Positions 8,061 to 17,060 of a stretch of DNA of 64,000 bases are shown here, one piece after another. A model generated the notes under the pieces. The model had not been told where the DNA came from, did no database searches, and saw nothing but the letters and a program-made list of their open reading frames with translations. Made by a program: the position numbers and the translations under genes. Source of the stretch: Caballeronia turbans (GTDB taxonomy: Bacteria > Pseudomonadota > Gammaproteobacteria > Burkholderiales > Burkholderiaceae); assembly GCA_001544655.2 (NCBI GenBank), contig FCOD02000025.1:1-64000 (forward strand), written 5' to 3'. The first letter of the stretch is position 1. Each line of letters begins with the position of its first letter.

Positions 8061-9851
8061 ATGAGCTACAGCGCCCCGGTCAAAGACATGCTGTTCGTCA
8101 TGAAGGAACTGGCGGGTATAGACAGCATCGCCGCGCTGCCTGGTCACGAGGACGCGGGCTTCGACACGGCACAGGCCGTCGTCGAGGAAGCCGCGCGTTT
8201 TTGCAGCGAAGTCCTCGCGCCGCTGAACGTCGCCGGTGACCGCACGCCGAGCGCATGGGCGAACGGCGAAGTCACGACGACGCCCGGCTTCAAGGGCGCG
8301 TTCCGTCAGTTCGCGGAAGGCGGCTGGCAAGGTGTCGTCCATCCGGCGGAGTTCGGGGGCCAGGGCTTGCCGAAGCTCATCGCGACGCCGTGCATCGAGG
8401 CGCTCAACTCGGCCAATCTCTCCTTCGCGCTCTGTCCGCTGCTCACCGACGGCGCGATCGAAGCGGTCCTCACGGCAGGCAGCGACGAACAGAAGGCGCG
8501 CTTCCTGCCGAAGTTCATCTCCGGCGAATGGACCGGCACGATGAACCTCACGGAGCCGCAAGCGGGCTCCGATCTCGCGCTCGTGCGCACGCGCGCCGAG
8601 CCGCAGGGCGACGGCACGTACAAGGTCTTCGGCACGAAGATCTTCATTACTTACGGCGAGCACGATATGGCGAAGAACATCGTGCACCTCGTGCTCGCGC
8701 GCACGCCCGACGCGCCCGAAGGCCTGAAAGGCATTTCGCTCTTTCTCGTGCCGAAGTTTCTCGTCAACGACGACGGCTCGCTCGGCGCGCGCAACGACGT
8801 GCATTGCGTGTCGATCGAACACAAGCTCGGCATCAAGGCCAGCCCGACCGCCGTGCTGCAATACGGCGATCACGGCGGCGCGACCGGCTATCTGATCGGC
8901 GACGAGAATCGCGGTCTCGAATACATGTTCATCATGATGAACGCGGCGCGTTTCGCCGTCGGCATGCAAGGCGTCGCGATCGCCGAGCGCGCGTATCAGC
9001 AGGCGGTCGCGTACGCGAAAGAGCGGGTGCAGAGCCGTCCCGTCGATGGCAGCGCGAAGGAGTCCGTGACGATCATCCATCATCCCGATGTGCGCCGCAT
9101 GCTCTCGACCATGCGCGCCTACACCGAAGGCGCCCGGGCGCTCGCGTATGTCGCGGCGGCGCATAGCGATCTCGCGCACGGTTACACCGACGACGACGCG
9201 AAGAAGAGCCACCAGGCGATCTACGAATATCTCGTGCCGATTGTGAAGGGCTTCAGTACGGAGATGTCCGTCGAGGTCGCGAGCCTCGGCGTGCAGGTGC
9301 ACGGCGGCATGGGCTTCATCGAGGAGACGGGCGCGGCGCAGCATTATCGCGATGCGCGCATCCTGCCGATCTATGAAGGCACGACGGCGATTCAGGCGAA
9401 CGATCTCGTCGGCCGCAAGACCGTGCGCGACGGCGGCGCGACGGCGCAGGCGCTGCTCGCGCAGATCGATCAGACCATCGCGGCGCTCGCCGAGCTGGAC
9501 GGACAGCCGTTCAGGTCGATGCATCGGCATTTGAGCGCGGGAAGTCTGTCGCTCGCGCGCGCAATCGAGTTCATCATCGCAAAGTTCAAGAGCGATCCGA
9601 ATGCCGTCTTCGCGGGCAGCGTGCCGTATCTGCGGCTCGCGGGCATCGTGCTGGCGGGATGGCAGATGGCGCGAGCGATGCTCGTCGCTCACGCGAAGCG
9701 CGCGGAGGACGAGCGTTTCCATGGCGCGAAGATCGCGACGGCGGAATTCTTCGCCGAGCACATTCTGTCGTTCGCGCCGGGGATCGAGGCGTCGATCATC
9801 AGCGCGAACGGCAGTGAAGGCGTGCTCGCGCTGAGCGAAGATCAGTTCTGA
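8061..9851 (+). CDS. Acyl-CoA dehydrogenase, long (596-residue) form with C-terminal extension
   Basis: A 596-residue flavoenzyme for the first step of acyl-CoA beta-oxidation, donating electrons to the ETF encoded just upstream. Family signatures are seen in order: the middle-domain block MNLTEPQAGSDLALVRTRA, then KIFITYGEHD, and the C-terminal GVQVHGGMGFIEETGAAQHYRDARILPIYEGTTAIQ. About 120 further residues form the extra C-terminal domain of the FadE5-like long subgroup. The ATG at 8061 is preceded by AAGGAGAC; the open frame upstream crosses the terminator and is not coding. Chain-length preference cannot be told. Confidence 0.93.
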   Translation: MSYSAPVKDMLFVMKELAGIDSIAALPGHEDAGFDTAQAVVEEAARFCSEVLAPLNVAGDRTPSAWANGEVTTTPGFKGAFRQFAEGGWQGVVHPAEFGGQGLPKLIATPCIEALNSANLSFALCPLLTDGAIEAVLTAGSDEQKARFLPKFISGEWTGTMNLTEPQAGSDLALVRTRAEPQGDGTYKVFGTKIFITYGEHDMAKNIVHLVLARTPDAPEGLKGISLFLVPKFLVNDDGSLGARNDVHCVSIEHKLGIKASPTAVLQYGDHGGATGYLIGDENRGLEYMFIMMNAARFAVGMQGVAIAERAYQQAVAYAKERVQSRPVDGSAKESVTIIHHPDVRRMLSTMRAYTEGARALAYVAAAHSDLAHGYTDDDAKKSHQAIYEYLVPIVKGFSTEMSVEVASLGVQVHGGMGFIEETGAAQHYRDARILPIYEGTTAIQANDLVGRKTVRDGGATAQALLAQIDQTIAALAELDGQPFRSMHRHLSAGSLSLARAIEFIIAKFKSDPNAVFAGSVPYLRLAGIVLAGWQMARAMLVAHAKRAEDERFHGAKIATAEFFAEHILSFAPGIEASIISANGSEGVLALSEDQF

Positions 9852-9858
9852 AAACGAG

Positions 9859-9890
9859 AAGGGCGCCTTCGTCGAAACGAAGGCGCCCTT
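9859..9890. terminator. Hairpin between convergent acyl-CoA dehydrogenase and dadA genes
   Basis: A 13-bp perfect stem (AAGGGCGCCTTCG / CGAAGGCGCCCTT) with a 6-base loop lies between the two convergent stops. T-runs are weak on both sides, so it may act as a bidirectional terminator or 3' end stabiliser. Confidence 0.65.
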
Positions 9891-9911
9891 GACTTTCCTG
9901 TGATAGAAGAA

Positions 9912-11204
9912 TTACGCGTTCGCGTATCCCGGACGCGTCTTCACGCCGACATCGCCGAAATAACGATGCACGGAGAGATCGTCGGCACGGATGGCGGGCT
10001 GCTTGCCCGACATCAGATCTGCCAGCAACTGGCCCGAGCCGCACGACATCGTCCAGCCGAGCGTGCCGTGACCGGTATTGAGGAACAGGTTCGGCACCGG
10101 CGTGCGGCCGACGATCGGCGTGCCGTCCGGCGTCATCGGGCGCAGGCCGGTCCAGAAGGTGGCGCTCGCGGTGTCGCCGCCGCCCGGGAACAGGTCGTTC
10201 ACGCACATTTCGAGCGTTTCGCGACGCGCCTGCTTCAGCTTCTTGTCATAGCCGACGATTTCCGCCATGCCGCCCACGCGGATGCGGTCGTCGAAACGCG
10301 TGATCGCGATCTTGTACGTTTCGTCCAGCACCGTCGAGACCGGCGCGCGTTCGGCATCGACGATGGGCGCGGTGATCGAGTAACCCTTCAACGGATAGAC
10401 CGGGATCTTCACGAGATCGCCGAGCAGCTTCGGCGAATAGGAGCCGAGCGCGACGACATATGAATCTGCCGTCACCAGTTCCTTGCCGCACTGCACGCCG
10501 GCGATACGGCCGTTGCCGACGGTAAGCGCGTCGATCGACGTGTTGTAGCGGAACTTGACGCCGAGCGCTTCGGCCATCGCGGCGAGGCGCGTCGTGAACA
10601 TCTGGCAGTCGCCCGTCTCGTCGTTCGGCAGGCGCAGGCCGCCAGTCAACTTGTGCGAAACCGCCGCGAGAGCGGGTTCCGCCTTCTTGAGCTCATCTGC
10701 CGTAAGCAGTTCGAACGGCACGTTCGCGTCCTTCAACACAGAGATGTCCTTGCCCGCGCCATCGAATTGCTGTTGCGTGCGGAACAGTTGCAACGTGCCG
10801 CCGGTGCGGCCTTCGTAGTGAATGCCGGTGTCGGCGCGCAGCGCCTGGAGGCAGTCGCGACTGTATTCGGCGAGACGCACCATCCGGCCCTTGTTGACCG
10901 TGTAGCGATCTTGCGTGCAGTTGCGCAGCATTTGCCACATCCACTGCAACTGGTTCATCGTGCCGTCGAGGCGAATCGCGAGCGGCGCGTGCTTTTCGAA
11001 CATCCACTTGACGGCTTTGAGCGGGACGCCCGGCGCGGCCCACGGCGATGCGTACCCCGGGGAGATCTGACCTGCGTTCGCGAAACTCGTTTCGAGCGCG
11101 GGTCCGGCTTCGCGGTCGATGACCGTGACTTCGTGGCCGGCGCGAGCAAGGTAGTAGGCGCTCGTGACACCGACGACGCCGCTTCCGAGAATAACGATTC
11201 GCAT
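9912..11204 (-). CDS. dadA: D-amino acid dehydrogenase, small subunit
   Basis: A 430-residue FAD enzyme of the DAO family that oxidises D-amino acids (chiefly D-alanine) to 2-oxo acids, feeding the respiratory chain. The N-terminal dinucleotide fold [20 protein letters not shown] is clear, and the C-terminal blocks [14 protein letters not shown] and [16 protein letters not shown] match DadA. Its length is close to that of the E. coli enzyme. It is divergent from an Lrp-type regulator, the usual arrangement for control of dad genes. No dadX (alanine racemase) is next to it. Confidence 0.95.
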   Translation of the reverse strand: MRIVILGSGVVGVTSAYYLARAGHEVTVIDREAGPALETSFANAGQISPGYASPWAAPGVPLKAVKWMFEKHAPLAIRLDGTMNQLQWMWQMLRNCTQDRYTVNKGRMVRLAEYSRDCLQALRADTGIHYEGRTGGTLQLFRTQQQFDGAGKDISVLKDANVPFELLTADELKKAEPALAAVSHKLTGGLRLPNDETGDCQMFTTRLAAMAEALGVKFRYNTSIDALTVGNGRIAGVQCGKELVTADSYVVALGSYSPKLLGDLVKIPVYPLKGYSITAPIVDAERAPVSTVLDETYKIAITRFDDRIRVGGMAEIVGYDKKLKQARRETLEMCVNDLFPGGGDTASATFWTGLRPMTPDGTPIVGRTPVPNLFLNTGHGTLGWTMSCGSGQLLADLMSGKQPAIRADDLSVHRYFGDVGVKTRPGYANA

Positions 11205-11280
11205 GTGATCTCCATCCAGATTCGATGAACTTCCGCATGCGCGTGCTTTAAGGCGATCGACGCGACAAACCGAAGTTCGT

Positions 11281-11297
11281 ATAGTGTTATCGACTAT
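11281..11297. promoter_or_regulatory. Inverted repeat in the dadA/lrp intergenic region
   Basis: ATAGT and ACTAT are separated by 7 bases in the 151-bp gap between the two divergent genes. The spacing and AT-rich arms suit an Lrp/AsnC-family site that would control dadA and the regulator itself. The repeat is short, so the call is tentative. Confidence 0.4.
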
Positions 11298-11355
11298 GGT
11301 ATGGACTTCGAGGCAGTTTTAGTTATTGTATTTGGTCGATTTTCAGGAAAAACCA

Positions 11356-11844
11356 ATGCGCACACAGCGAAATCCCGTCCGCGCCCTCGACAAGCTCGAT
11401 CACAAGATTTTGAACATCCTTCAGGAGGACGGCCGCATCGCGATGAAGGATCTGGCGGAGCGCGTCGGGCTGTCGGTGACGCCTTGCATCGAGCGCGTGA
11501 AGCGCATGGAGCGTGATGGCGTGATCATGGGCTACTACGCGCGCGTGAATCCGACCGAGTTGGGCGCGGCGCTGCTCGTATTCGTCGAGATCACGCTCGA
11601 TCACAAGAGCGGCAACATGTTCGAGCAATTCCGGCGCGAAGTTCAAAAGATTCCCGAAGTGCTCGAGTGCCACCTCGTGTCAGGCGATTTCGACTATCTG
11701 ATCAAGGCGCGCATCGGCGAGATGGCCGACTATCGCAAGCTGCTCGGCGACATCCTGCTGCAGTTGCCGGGCGCGGTGCAGTCAAAAAGTTACGTGGTGA
11801 TGGAGGAAATCAAGGAGACGCTGAAGATCCTGGTCGAAACGTGA
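11356..11844 (+). CDS. lrp: Lrp/AsnC family transcriptional regulator
   Basis: A 162-residue feast/famine regulator. The N-terminal helix-turn-helix (LDKLDHKILNILQEDGR through VGLSVTPCIERVKRMERDG) is followed by the RAM ligand-binding domain (about 70-150, with VSGDFDYLIKARIGEM). Its length and sequence are very close to Lrp. The ATG at 11356 is used; an in-frame upstream start would add ten residues. It probably responds to alanine or leucine and controls the divergent dadA. Confidence 0.92.
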   Translation: MRTQRNPVRALDKLDHKILNILQEDGRIAMKDLAERVGLSVTPCIERVKRMERDGVIMGYYARVNPTELGAALLVFVEITLDHKSGNMFEQFRREVQKIPEVLECHLVSGDFDYLIKARIGEMADYRKLLGDILLQLPGAVQSKSYVVMEEIKETLKILVET

Positions 11845-11852
11845 TTTTTTGC

Positions 11853-11880
11853 TTGCGACGATGACTCGATACTGTATATT
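11853..11880 (+). promoter_or_regulatory. Promoter of the radical-SAM gene
   Basis: TTGCGA (11853) and TATATT (11875) are 16 bases apart. The -10 lies inside the LexA box, so repressor binding would block it. The predicted transcript start near 11887 supports the ATG at 11912 as the start codon. Confidence 0.55.
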
Positions 11881-11887
11881 TATACAG
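11872..11887. promoter_or_regulatory. LexA (SOS) box, perfect CTGT-N8-ACAG
   Basis: CTGTATATTTATACAG is a full match to the gammaproteobacterial/betaproteobacterial LexA palindrome, including the alternating TA core, and its flanks (ATA before, TAT after) extend the symmetry. It covers the -10 box of the downstream radical-SAM gene. Confidence 0.85.
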
Positions 11888-11911
11888 TATCAATGGATGG
11901 ACTTCGTCGCA

Positions 11912-13039
11912 ATGTCATCGCCCGATCGTGAGTATCCCGTCGCGCCGCCCGCTCCGCTCAAGGGGCGCGGGGCGGTCACAAACGTTCAGGGGCGTTTCGA
12001 GAAGGACGAGCGCGAACGCGTAGACGACGGCTGGGCGCACACCGCCGATCCAGAGGACCAAGGCGCACCACCGCTGCGCACCCAGATTTTTGAAGAGCGC
12101 GCGAAAAGCATTCTCACGCGCAACAGCTCGCCGGACATCCCGTTCTCCGTTTCGCTCAATCCCTATCGCGGCTGCGAGCACGGCTGTATCTATTGTTTTG
12201 CGCGCCCTACGCACAGCTATCTTGGTTTATCGCCGGGACTCGATTTCGAAAGCAGGATCTACGCGAAGGTCAACGCGCCCGAATTGCTCGAGCGCGAACT
12301 GGCGAAGCCGACCTACGAAGCCGAGCCAATTGCGCTGGGCGTCAACACGGACGCGTATCAACCCGTCGAGCGCGATCTGCAGCTCACGCGGCGGGTCATC
12401 CAGGTGCTGCACGATTGCGGGCATCCTTTCGCGGCGATCACGAAGAATTCGCTGATCGAACGCGACATCGACCTGCTCGCGCCCATGGCCGTGCGCGGTC
12501 AGGTGATGGCGGCGATCACCATTACGACCCTCGACGCCGATATCGCGCGAACGCTCGAACCACGCGCCGCGACGCCAGCACGGCGTCTTCGCACGATCCG
12601 GACGCTCGCCGAGGCGGGCATTCCGGTAGGCGTGAGCATCGCACCGGTCATCCCGTTCGTGACTGAGCCGGACATGGAGCGTGTTTTGGAGGCGTGCGCC
12701 GAGGCGGGGGCGACGAGCGCGAGTTACATCGTGCTGCGTCTGCCGTGGGAAGTTGCGCCGCTTTTCAAGGACTGGCTCGCCGCGCATTTCCCCGATCGCG
12801 CGGATCGCGTGATGAGCCGCGTGCGCGATATGCGCGGCGGCAAGGACTACGACTCGAACTTTTCGACGCGAATGAAAGGCGAGGGCCTGTGGGCCGACAT
12901 GCTCAAGCAGCGTTTTCAAAAGGCGACGAAGCGACTCGGCCTGAACGCGCGGCAGCGCGGCATTCTCGACATGTCCGAGTTCCAGCGGCCCGCGAAGAAA
13001 GCAGCGGCGCCGTCCAGCCCGCAGCTCGACTTGTTCTGA
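11912..13039 (+). CDS. Radical SAM protein, SplB-like (PA0069/Rv2578c family)
   Basis: A 375-residue radical-SAM enzyme. The cluster motif CEHGCIYCF (CxxxCxxC) binds the 4Fe-4S centre and SAM, followed by the family signature ARPTHSYLGLSPGLDFE. The group belongs with COG1533, the spore-photoproduct-lyase-related 'DNA repair photolyase' proteins, but its reaction is not established. The C-terminus has a basic stretch and ends in QLDLF, which resembles a beta-clamp binding motif. The gene sits directly behind a perfect LexA box, which suggests DNA-damage induction. I chose the ATG at 11912 because starts further upstream would lie at or before the predicted transcript start. Confidence 0.88.
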   Translation: MSSPDREYPVAPPAPLKGRGAVTNVQGRFEKDERERVDDGWAHTADPEDQGAPPLRTQIFEERAKSILTRNSSPDIPFSVSLNPYRGCEHGCIYCFARPTHSYLGLSPGLDFESRIYAKVNAPELLERELAKPTYEAEPIALGVNTDAYQPVERDLQLTRRVIQVLHDCGHPFAAITKNSLIERDIDLLAPMAVRGQVMAAITITTLDADIARTLEPRAATPARRLRTIRTLAEAGIPVGVSIAPVIPFVTEPDMERVLEACAEAGATSASYIVLRLPWEVAPLFKDWLAAHFPDRADRVMSRVRDMRGGKDYDSNFSTRMKGEGLWADMLKQRFQKATKRLGLNARQRGILDMSEFQRPAKKAAAPSSPQLDLF

Positions 13040-13043
13040 CGTT

Positions 13044-13547
13044 TTATTGCGACAGCGTTTTCGCCGCCTCGACCTGACTTTCGAAGTACGTCTGGAACGT
13101 GAGCGCGAGACCGGTCATCAGCAGGAACGCGCCGATCAGGAGCGAAAAAATCACGACGAAGATGACCGTCCAGCCGGAGCGGCTACTGCGGCCGGTGTGC
13201 GCGTTGAACTGCGCATCCCATTTGGCGTCGGGGCGCAGGCCGTAGACGATCGCGGAGAGAAAGGCGGCGAGCAGCGATATCGCGCCCGGGAACGCCAGCA
13301 CCCAGCCGAGAAGCGAAGTGCGCTCCGTCTGCGCGAGCAGCAGGTAGCCGAACGCACCCAGAATGATGCCGGCGATATGCGCCCAGCCGTACTTGTCGCG
13401 CATTCCATACAGATAGAAGCGGTGCAGGCCGATGGAACCGAACAGAAACGCGAGCGCGGCGGTCAGCGTCTTCGAACGAAAATACGATGGAACCTGCTTG
13501 CTGGCCGGCTGCGAGCCGGCTTGCGTGGCGACGGACGAGGAAGTCAT
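13044..13547 (-). CDS. TM2-domain membrane protein
   Basis: A 167-residue inner-membrane protein. After a polar N-terminus of about 24 residues, a TM2 domain is seen (SKTLTAALAFLFGSIGLHRFYLY...) with the usual pair of helices and the GxHRFYLG-like motif. Two further hydrophobic segments follow (WVLAFPGAISLLAAFLSAIVYG and VIFVVIFSLLIGAFLLMTGLAL). The function of bacterial TM2 proteins is unknown. It converges on the radical-SAM gene and is divergent from rpsP. Confidence 0.8.
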   Translation of the reverse strand: MTSSSVATQAGSQPASKQVPSYFRSKTLTAALAFLFGSIGLHRFYLYGMRDKYGWAHIAGIILGAFGYLLLAQTERTSLLGWVLAFPGAISLLAAFLSAIVYGLRPDAKWDAQFNAHTGRSSRSGWTVIFVVIFSLLIGAFLLMTGLALTFQTYFESQVEAAKTLSQ

Positions 13548-13712
13548 CAGCGAAAGCGGTGATAGAAAGAATCGGACGTCGCTTCAAGCGGACGCGGTCA
13601 GCCATTTTACGCCGACGCGTGTCCGCGCCACCAATCGCACGTCGCCGCGTCAATGTAAGACTCGCTGGAACGGTCCCCAATCCGCCGTGCATCCAAAAAA
13701 TGCGTTAAGTGT

Positions 13713-13741
13713 TTGTTGGCGCTCCGGATTACAGCTATAAT
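13713..13741 (+). promoter_or_regulatory. Promoter of the rpsP-rimM-trmD-rplS operon
   Basis: TTGTTG and a perfect TATAAT are separated by 17 bases, ending 45 bases before the rpsP start. This is the strongest sigma-70 promoter in the window, as expected for a ribosomal protein operon. Confidence 0.8.
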
Positions 13742-13786
13742 CGCCTGTTCTCGTTGTTCCGAACCCCGGTTTTCAAGGATTTCAGC

Positions 13787-14041
13787 ATGGTCATCATCCG
13801 CTTGGCTCGTGGCGGCTCGAAGAAGCGCCCGTTCTACAACATCGTTGCAACTGACTCGCGTAGCCGCCGTGATGGCCGCTTCATCGAGCGCGTTGGTTTC
13901 TACAACCCGGTCGCGACCAAGGGCGAATCGCTGCGCATCGCTCAGGATCGCCTGACGTACTGGCAAGGCGTTGGCGCACAACTGTCGCCGACCGTCGAGC
14001 GTCTCGTCAAGCAAGCTCAGCAAGCCCAGCCGGCTGCTTAA
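13787..14041 (+). CDS. rpsP: 30S ribosomal protein S16
   Basis: An 84-residue ribosomal protein of the small subunit that binds 16S rRNA early in assembly. The N-terminus [20 protein letters not shown] and the block [12 protein letters not shown] are diagnostic. AAGGAT precedes the ATG. It is the first gene of the conserved rpsP-rimM-trmD-rplS operon; the upstream part of the open frame overlaps the promoter and is not coding. Confidence 0.98.
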   Translation: MVIIRLARGGSKKRPFYNIVATDSRSRRDGRFIERVGFYNPVATKGESLRIAQDRLTYWQGVGAQLSPTVERLVKQAQQAQPAA

Positions 14042-14095
14042 GCTCGCTTGGTCGACGCTGTAACAGCCGCTCGAAACCTGCCCAAGGATTCGTCG

Positions 14096-14818
14096 ATGCC
14101 CATGCGCGATTCTGAATCCGGCCGCGCGTCGGAAGGTATCGGTCGAGCCAAGCCGGGGCAAGATGAAGGTTCCGCCACGTTTGGCGCGTTCGTCCGCAAG
14201 CCGGGCGCGCGCCGCGTGGCGGTCGATCTTTCGAGCGCGAAGGTGCCGGAAGGCGGAATCGAGCCGGTCGAAGCTTTGCCTGAGGACGCCGTCGAACTCG
14301 GTTTCATCGCCGATGCATACGGTCTCAAAGGCTGGGTCAAGATCGTGCCGCACGCGAACGGCAAGCAGGGCGGCGACGCACTGCTGAGCGCCAGGCGCTG
14401 GTGGCTCGCAAAAGGCCGCGATTACAAGTCCGCCCGTTGTCTGCAGTCGAAAGTGCACGCCGATACGATCGTCGCGCGCTTCGCCGGCTGTGATGACCGC
14501 GATACGGCACTTGCGCTGAAAGGTCACACGGTGAATATCGCGCGCAGTGATTTCCCGAAGCTCGACAGCGAAGACGAATTTTACTGGGTCGATCTGATCG
14601 GCCTGGATGTCGAAAATGAAGCGGGCGTGGCTTTGGGCCGCGTTGCCGATCTGATCGACAACGGCGCGCATTCCATCCTGCGGATCGAGTATCCGGGCAT
14701 CGACAAGGATGGCCAGCCCGTCACCGGCGAGCGGCTGATTCCGTTTGTCGGCGTGTATGTGAAGACGGTGGACCGGGCGGCGAAGCGTATCGTCGTCGAC
14801 TGGGACGCCGACTATTGA
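14096..14818 (+). CDS. rimM: Ribosome maturation factor RimM
   Basis: A 240-residue 30S maturation factor that acts on the S19/16S 3' domain. The core ([17 protein letters not shown] onward) begins near residue 67, so there is an N-terminal extension of about 50 residues compared with E. coli RimM. The PRC-barrel half carries [17 protein letters not shown] and the closing IVVDWDADY. The ATG at 14096 has AAGGATT at 14084. The extension keeps coding-like base use and I take it as real. It lies between rpsP and trmD. Confidence 0.95.
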   Translation: MPMRDSESGRASEGIGRAKPGQDEGSATFGAFVRKPGARRVAVDLSSAKVPEGGIEPVEALPEDAVELGFIADAYGLKGWVKIVPHANGKQGGDALLSARRWWLAKGRDYKSARCLQSKVHADTIVARFAGCDDRDTALALKGHTVNIARSDFPKLDSEDEFYWVDLIGLDVENEAGVALGRVADLIDNGAHSILRIEYPGIDKDGQPVTGERLIPFVGVYVKTVDRAAKRIVVDWDADY

Positions 14819-14843
14819 ACATCGTCACGTTACGGAGAGAGCG

Positions 14844-15614
14844 ATGCAGTTCGATGTCGTGACGCTCTTTCCCGAGATGTTTCGCGCACTGACCGACTGG
14901 GGCATCACCAGCCGCGCGGTGAAGCAGGAGCGGTTCGGTCTGCGGACGTGGAATCCTCGCGATTTCACCACGGACAACTACCGCACCGTCGACGATCGCC
15001 CTTACGGCGGCGGCCCTGGCATGGTGATGCTGGCGCGCCCGCTGGAAGAAGCGATCCATGCGGCCAAGGCTGCGCAGCGCGAGCAGGGCATTGTGTCGAC
15101 GCGCGTCGTGATGATGTCGCCGCAAGGTGCGAGGCTGGACCACGAACGCGTAATGCGGTTTGCGCAGGAGCCGGGTCTCGTGTTGCTGTGCGGCCGTTAT
15201 GAAGCGATCGACCAGCGTTTGATCGATCGTGAAGTGGACGAAGAAGTGAGCCTCGGCGACTTCGTGCTGTCCGGCGGAGAGCTCCCCGCGATGGCGCTGA
15301 TGGACGCCGTGGTGCGCCAGTTGCCCGGGGTGCTGAACGACGCGCAGTCGGCGGTGCAGGACAGTTTCGTAGACGTATTGCTCGACTGTCCACACTACAC
15401 GCGTCCCGAAGAGTACGAAGGCGTGCGTGTTCCCGATGTGCTGCTCGGCGGTCATCACAAGGAAATCGACGCCTGGCGCAGGCGCGAAGCACTACGCAAC
15501 ACATTCAACAAGCGTCCCGATCTGATCGGGCGCGCGCGTGAAAGCAAGATGTTGAGCCGTGCCGACGAGGCATGGCTCGCAGAACTCGCAAAGGAAGCGT
15601 CGAAATCTGCATAG
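14844..15614 (+). CDS. trmD: tRNA (guanine37-N1)-methyltransferase TrmD
   Basis: A 256-residue SPOUT-class methyltransferase that makes m1G37 in tRNAs reading CNN codons and so prevents frameshifting. Diagnostic blocks are [45 protein letters not shown] and [15 protein letters not shown], the last contributing to the knotted SAM site. GGAGAGAGCG precedes the ATG. It is the third gene of the rpsP operon. Confidence 0.98.
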   Translation: MQFDVVTLFPEMFRALTDWGITSRAVKQERFGLRTWNPRDFTTDNYRTVDDRPYGGGPGMVMLARPLEEAIHAAKAAQREQGIVSTRVVMMSPQGARLDHERVMRFAQEPGLVLLCGRYEAIDQRLIDREVDEEVSLGDFVLSGGELPAMALMDAVVRQLPGVLNDAQSAVQDSFVDVLLDCPHYTRPEEYEGVRVPDVLLGGHHKEIDAWRRREALRNTFNKRPDLIGRARESKMLSRADEAWLAELAKEASKSA

Positions 15615-15745
15615 ATTTCGGGCGGACGAGCGGGATAATGGGGGCGCTGGCTAATAACCGGCGCCTGAAGCAAACCCATCCTCTACCGGGGCCTGACGCA
15701 AATACAAGGCACGCAACTTCGGCAAGATGGCACAAGGAGTCAGTA

Positions 15746-16135
15746 ATGAATCTGATTGAACAACTCGAGAAAGAAGAGATCGCACGCGTTCTGGGCGAGA
15801 AGAGCATCCCCGACTTCGCGCCGGGCGATACCGTCGTCGTCAACGTGAACGTGGTCGAAGGCACGCGTAAGCGTGTCCAGGCTTACGAAGGCGTCGTCAT
15901 CGCCAAGCGTAACCGTGGCCTGAACTCGAACTTCATCGTTCGCAAGATTTCGTCGGGCGAAGGCGTCGAGCGTACGTTCCAGACCTACTCGCCGCTGCTC
16001 GCGAGCATCGTCGTGAAGCGCCGTGGTGATGTTCGCCGCGCGAAGCTTTACTACCTGCGTGAGCGTTCGGGCAAGTCGGCTCGAATCAAGGAAAAGCTGG
16101 TCTTCAAAGACAAGACTGCTGCTTCCGCAGAGTAA
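15746..16135 (+). CDS. rplS: 50S ribosomal protein L19
   Basis: A 129-residue large-subunit protein at the 30S-50S interface. [13 protein letters not shown] at the start and the [11 protein letters not shown]-type block ([24 protein letters not shown]) are typical. AAGGAG at 15734 gives the start. It is the last gene of the operon, ahead of a strong terminator. Confidence 0.98.
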   Translation: MNLIEQLEKEEIARVLGEKSIPDFAPGDTVVVNVNVVEGTRKRVQAYEGVVIAKRNRGLNSNFIVRKISSGEGVERTFQTYSPLLASIVVKRRGDVRRAKLYYLRERSGKSARIKEKLVFKDKTAASAE

Positions 16136-16160
16136 GTCGCCGGCAAAGCGTAGTACGGAA

Positions 16161-16192
16161 AAAGCACCCCATGTGGGTGCTTTTTTCTTTGG
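16161..16192 (+). terminator. Rho-independent terminator of the rpsP operon
   Basis: A 9-bp stem (AAAGCACCC / GGGTGCTTT) with a 5-base loop and a run of six Ts directly follows rplS. Confidence 0.9.
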
Positions 16193-16232
16193 TGTGTTCA
16201 AATTGAGGCTTCGACAGCCCAGTTCTCGACCC

Positions 16233-16940
16233 GTGTCCACCGGAAAGACTTCGACTCCCCGCATCCTCGAACCCGAAAAGATGCCCGTCCTCTCGACGGG
16301 TGAGACACTCCCGCCCATCCCGCCAGAGCGCCTCACGCCGGAAGGCTTGCGCGCGCGTTTCGCGATGGATCTCGACTGGACGCAGGAAGAGCGCGAGCAG
16401 CGCATCAAGGCAATCGGCGGCGATCCGCGTGTGGCTTCCGTGCTGGTGCCGCTCGTCGTGCGCGACGGCGGCTTGACCGTGCTCCTGACGCAGCGGGCCG
16501 ATCATCTGTCGGATCACGCCGGGCAAATCAGCTTTCCGGGCGGGCGCCGTGAGCCCGAAGACGCCGATGCCGCCGCCACGGCGCTGCGCGAAGCCCACGA
16601 AGAAGTCGGCTTGAGCGCGGAACATTGCGAGATCATCGGGGCGATGCCCGAGTATCTGACGGGCACGGGTTTCAAGGTGACGCCCGTCGTTGCGCTGGTG
16701 TATCCGCCGTTCTCGCTGAAGGCCGATACGCGCGAAGTCGCCGACATCTTCGAAGTGCCGCTCGCGTGGCTCATGAATCCGGCGAATCACGAAGTGCGTG
16801 TCTTTCGATGGGAAGGCGGCGAGCGTCGTTTTTTTGCCATGCCGTATACACCGGGTGAAAGAAAGGCTCCTCATTTCATCTGGGGCGCAACGGCCGGCAT
16901 GTTGCGCAATTTTTATCGCTTCCTCGCGGCTCGCGCGTGA
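16233..16940 (+). CDS. Nudix hydrolase, CoA pyrophosphatase type (NudL-like)
   Basis: A 235-residue Nudix enzyme that likely splits CoA or acyl-CoA into phosphopantetheine and 3',5'-ADP. The Nudix box runs from GGRREPEDADAAATALREA into HEEVGL, and upstream is the UPF0035/CoA-specific block LLTQRADHLSDHAGQISFPGG. The start is uncertain: the GTG at 16233 keeps residues LEPEKMPV, which I recall as conserved in relatives, while an ATG at 16281 gives a shorter form. Neither has a good ribosome-binding site. It lies just after the rplS terminator. Confidence 0.87.
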   Translation: MSTGKTSTPRILEPEKMPVLSTGETLPPIPPERLTPEGLRARFAMDLDWTQEEREQRIKAIGGDPRVASVLVPLVVRDGGLTVLLTQRADHLSDHAGQISFPGGRREPEDADAAATALREAHEEVGLSAEHCEIIGAMPEYLTGTGFKVTPVVALVYPPFSLKADTREVADIFEVPLAWLMNPANHEVRVFRWEGGERRFFAMPYTPGERKAPHFIWGATAGMLRNFYRFLAARA

Positions 16941-17060
16941 TGGCGCACGAAGTCCGCGCGCCGGCCGTGCCTCGCGCAATTACTCGGCGCGCTAAAGCGG
17001 TCAGGCGCTGTGCTATCGTTACGCGAAACTCGAACTAATCCGACTGTTTCGGCGCTGCGC

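Noticed and set aside
14096-14290. The N-terminal extension of RimM as a separate small gene or a mis-called start
   Set aside because: It is in frame, has a ribosome-binding site at the ATG and coding-like base use, and I recall long RimM N-termini in Burkholderia.
16023-16232. An extended N-terminus of the Nudix protein reaching back into rplS
   Set aside because: It would cross the rplS terminator and overlap the rplS coding region in another frame.
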